Source of the DNA: Deltaproteobacteria bacterium
GTDB taxonomy: Bacteria > SAR324 > JACQKK01
Direction: 5' to 3'
Length of the DNA stretch: 7,384 nt
Assembly (NCBI GenBank): GCA_029858165.1
Contig: JAOUFO010000086.1
Location: 1 to 7,384, forward strand
Shown here: positions 6,111 to 7,384 of the stretch, one piece after another
Layout of the letters: each line of letters opens with the position of its first letter
Numbering within the stretch: the first letter of the stretch is position 1
Notes under the pieces: generated by a model
The model's database searches: none
The model's input: only the letters and a program-made list of their open reading frames with translations
What the model was told of the DNA's origin: nothing
Translations under genes and position numbers: made by a program

Positions 6111-7130
6111 TTGGAAACTTTGATGGCGGGGGATATTGGCGGAACCAACAGCCGACTGGCCCTGTTTGATTCGGAAAATCTGAGTCAACCGGTGTTTACC
6201 CGGATATACCCTTCCGGGGAGTATGAATCCCTGGGGGTGATTCTGGACCGGTTTTTGGATGAGGTCCGGCGGGATTTTGGGGCCGGGCTGCCCCGGCGGG
6301 CCGGGCTGGGAATAGCCGGTCCGGTGGAGGGAAGTCATGCGGTGGTGACCAACCTGCCCTGGCGGGTGGACGCGGACCAACTGGTGGCCCGGCTGGGAAT
6401 GGAAAAAGTGGTGTTGCTGAATGATTTTGCCGCAGTGGCCCATGCTGTGCCCGCCCTGGGGCCGGGGGACCTTCATCAGCTGGGGGGAGGTCCCCCTCAA
6501 CCCGGCCACCCCATGGTGGTGCTGGGGGCGGGAACCGGGCTGGGCCAGGGTTTTTTGATTCCCATGGAAAATGGATTCCGGGTGGTATCCTCCGAGGGGG
6601 GGCATTCCGATTACCCCCCCCGCACCCCCCAGGAAATCCGCCTGCTGGCCTACCTTTCCGGCAAGTTCGGGCGGGTATCCTGCGAGCGGGTGGTCAGCGG
6701 CCCCGGTCTGGTAAACATTTACGGATTTTTAAAAGAAGAGGAAGGGATGGAGGAATCCCCGGATTTGGCCCGGGAAATCTCTTTGGGGGACCCGGCCGCG
6801 GTGATCTCCCGCCGGGGGCTGGAGGGGGTTGACCCCATCTGTGACCGGGCACTGGACCTTTTCTGCTCGGGGTACGGCTCACTGGCGGGCAATCTGGCGT
6901 TGACCGTCCTGGCCAAGGGGGGGGTGTATCTGGCGGGGGGCATCGCCGCCAAAATCCTGCCCCGGTTGGAATCGGGGGGGTTCCGCCACAGTTTTGAAAA
7001 CAAAGGTCGGTTTGGCGGCTTTTTGCAAACCGTTCCGGTTTTTTTAATCACCCAGCCCCAACCCGGACTGATGGGGGCGGCACTGGCCGCCAGCCGGGAT
7101 GAACCCCCGCCCGGAACCCATGCGTTTTAA
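6111..7130 (+). CDS. glk: Glucokinase (proteobacterial Glk family, non-ROK)
   Basis: A cytoplasmic ATP-dependent glucokinase (glucose + ATP to glucose-6-phosphate + ADP), 339 residues from the TTG at 6111, close to the family's usual 320-340. Seen, numbering from that start: phosphate-1 motif AGDIGGTNSRLALFD (6-20); LNDFAAVAHAV (103-113) with catalytic base Asp105; phosphate-2 motif LGAGTGLGQGF (138-148); glucose contacts SEGGHSDYPP (161-170, E162, H165) and CERVVSGPGLVNIYGF (191-206, E192); and near the C-terminus VYLAGGIAAKILP and GLMGAALAA. All key residues are present. The TTG start is preferred because AGGAG lies 6 nt upstream and it places DIGGT seven residues in, as in relatives. An upstream ATG at 5943 would add 56 unlikely residues, and the ATG at 6123 is too far from the Shine-Dalgarno. 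G7-G8 and C8 runs occur at 6596-6602, 6614-6621, 6917-6924 and 6974-6980. A kinase gene overlaps its 3' end. Confidence 0.94.
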   Translation: METLMAGDIGGTNSRLALFDSENLSQPVFTRIYPSGEYESLGVILDRFLDEVRRDFGAGLPRRAGLGIAGPVEGSHAVVTNLPWRVDADQLVARLGMEKVVLLNDFAAVAHAVPALGPGDLHQLGGGPPQPGHPMVVLGAGTGLGQGFLIPMENGFRVVSSEGGHSDYPPRTPQEIRLLAYLSGKFGRVSCERVVSGPGLVNIYGFLKEEEGMEESPDLAREISLGDPAAVISRRGLEGVDPICDRALDLFCSGYGSLAGNLALTVLAKGGVYLAGGIAAKILPRLESGGFRHSFENKGRFGGFLQTVPVFLITQPQPGLMGAALAASRDEPPPGTHAF

Positions 7131-7384
7131 AACCCTCACTCCCCGGCAATGGCAATCCGCGGATGGCGCGGGGCTGTTTTGCAAAGCGGATGAAACTGCC
7201 GATCCAAATAAACCGCAGCCGTGGCACCTGCCGAAACACTGGGTTGCGGATGACTGGCTGCCGGTATCCCGCCAGGACCAGGAAACCGTATATCTGCCCC
7301 TGGCCTGGCGGCTGGCCTCCCGGATCCTCCGCCATCAGCAAACCGGCGGAGGCCCCCCGTTTTTGGTGGGGCTAAGCGGTCCGG
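7120..7384 (+). CDS. P-loop kinase, probably D-glycerate 3-kinase, N-terminal part (cut by right edge)
   Basis: An open frame without a stop runs from the ATG at 7120 to the window edge (88 codons); an in-frame ATG at 7099 is an alternative start. The translation contains YLPLAWRLASRIL (about residues 58-70) followed by PPFLVGLSGP (about 79-88), which is the entry to a Walker A loop of the form GLSGPQGSGKS in glycerate/uridine-kinase-like P-loop enzymes. The aromatic, proline-rich N-terminus (QPWHLPKHWVADDWLP) before the P-loop also fits D-glycerate 3-kinase (glycerate + ATP to 3-phosphoglycerate + ADP). The Walker A lysine itself lies outside the window, so activity cannot be judged. The start overlaps the last 11 bases of glk (7120-7130), implying co-transcription and likely translational coupling. 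Alternatives are another phosphoribulokinase/uridine-kinase-like protein. Confidence 0.6.
   Translation, partial: MRFKTLTPRQWQSADGAGLFCKADETADPNKPQPWHLPKHWVADDWLPVSRQDQETVYLPLAWRLASRILRHQQTGGGPPFLVGLSGP

Noticed and set aside
1..7384. CRISPR arrays, insertion sequences, toxin-antitoxin or phage-defence genes
   Set aside because: No regularly spaced repeats, terminal inverted repeats, transposase or defence motifs were found on either strand.

Overview
The window looks like chromosomal DNA from a Gram-negative bacterium of moderately high GC. My best guess is Desulfobacterota or another deltaproteobacterial-type lineage. The basis is a proteobacterial-type glucokinase, an MBOAT/SGNH polysaccharide acylation pair, a PilZ protein, and a tRNA-Val gene without an encoded CCA end, which argues against a typical gammaproteobacterium. 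The lineage is an inference; no species-level marker is visible.

Layout. (1) Positions 1-1871, + strand: the C-terminal half of an FAD-dependent glycerol-3-phosphate dehydrogenase (GlpD type, cut by the left edge), then 27 bp later a complete DHH/DHHA1 phosphoesterase resembling NrnA. (2) Positions 1948-5918, - strand, in order of transcription: tRNA-Val(TAC), an AlgI-like MBOAT acyltransferase, a membrane-anchored SGNH-like protein, a 384-bp noncoding stretch, and a protein with two PilZ domains. (3) Positions 6111-7384, + strand and divergent from the tRNA: a glucokinase (TTG start, good Shine-Dalgarno), overlapped by the start of a P-loop sugar-acid kinase, probably D-glycerate 3-kinase, cut by the right edge just before its Walker A motif.

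How the genes fit together. GlpD, glucokinase and the putative glycerate kinase are central carbon metabolism (glycerol-3-P to DHAP, glucose to G6P, glycerate to a phosphoglycerate). The MBOAT and SGNH genes form the usual two-protein machine that moves an acyl (typically acetyl) group across the inner membrane and onto a secreted polysaccharide. The PilZ protein downstream on the same strand carries two apparently intact c-di-GMP signatures, so c-di-GMP control of the same surface polysaccharide is a reasonable but untested idea. The gap before the PilZ gene holds candidate promoter and terminator signals, so it may be transcribed separately.

I see no CRISPR array, insertion sequence, integrase or toxin-antitoxin pair. 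Nothing here is clearly a new system. The points most worth a second look are the tandem-PilZ/acyltransferase neighbourhood, the tRNA placed 32 nt before the acyltransferase start codon (which invites a wrong start call running through the tRNA), and G or C homopolymers that fall on the catalytic glycine motifs of several enzymes.
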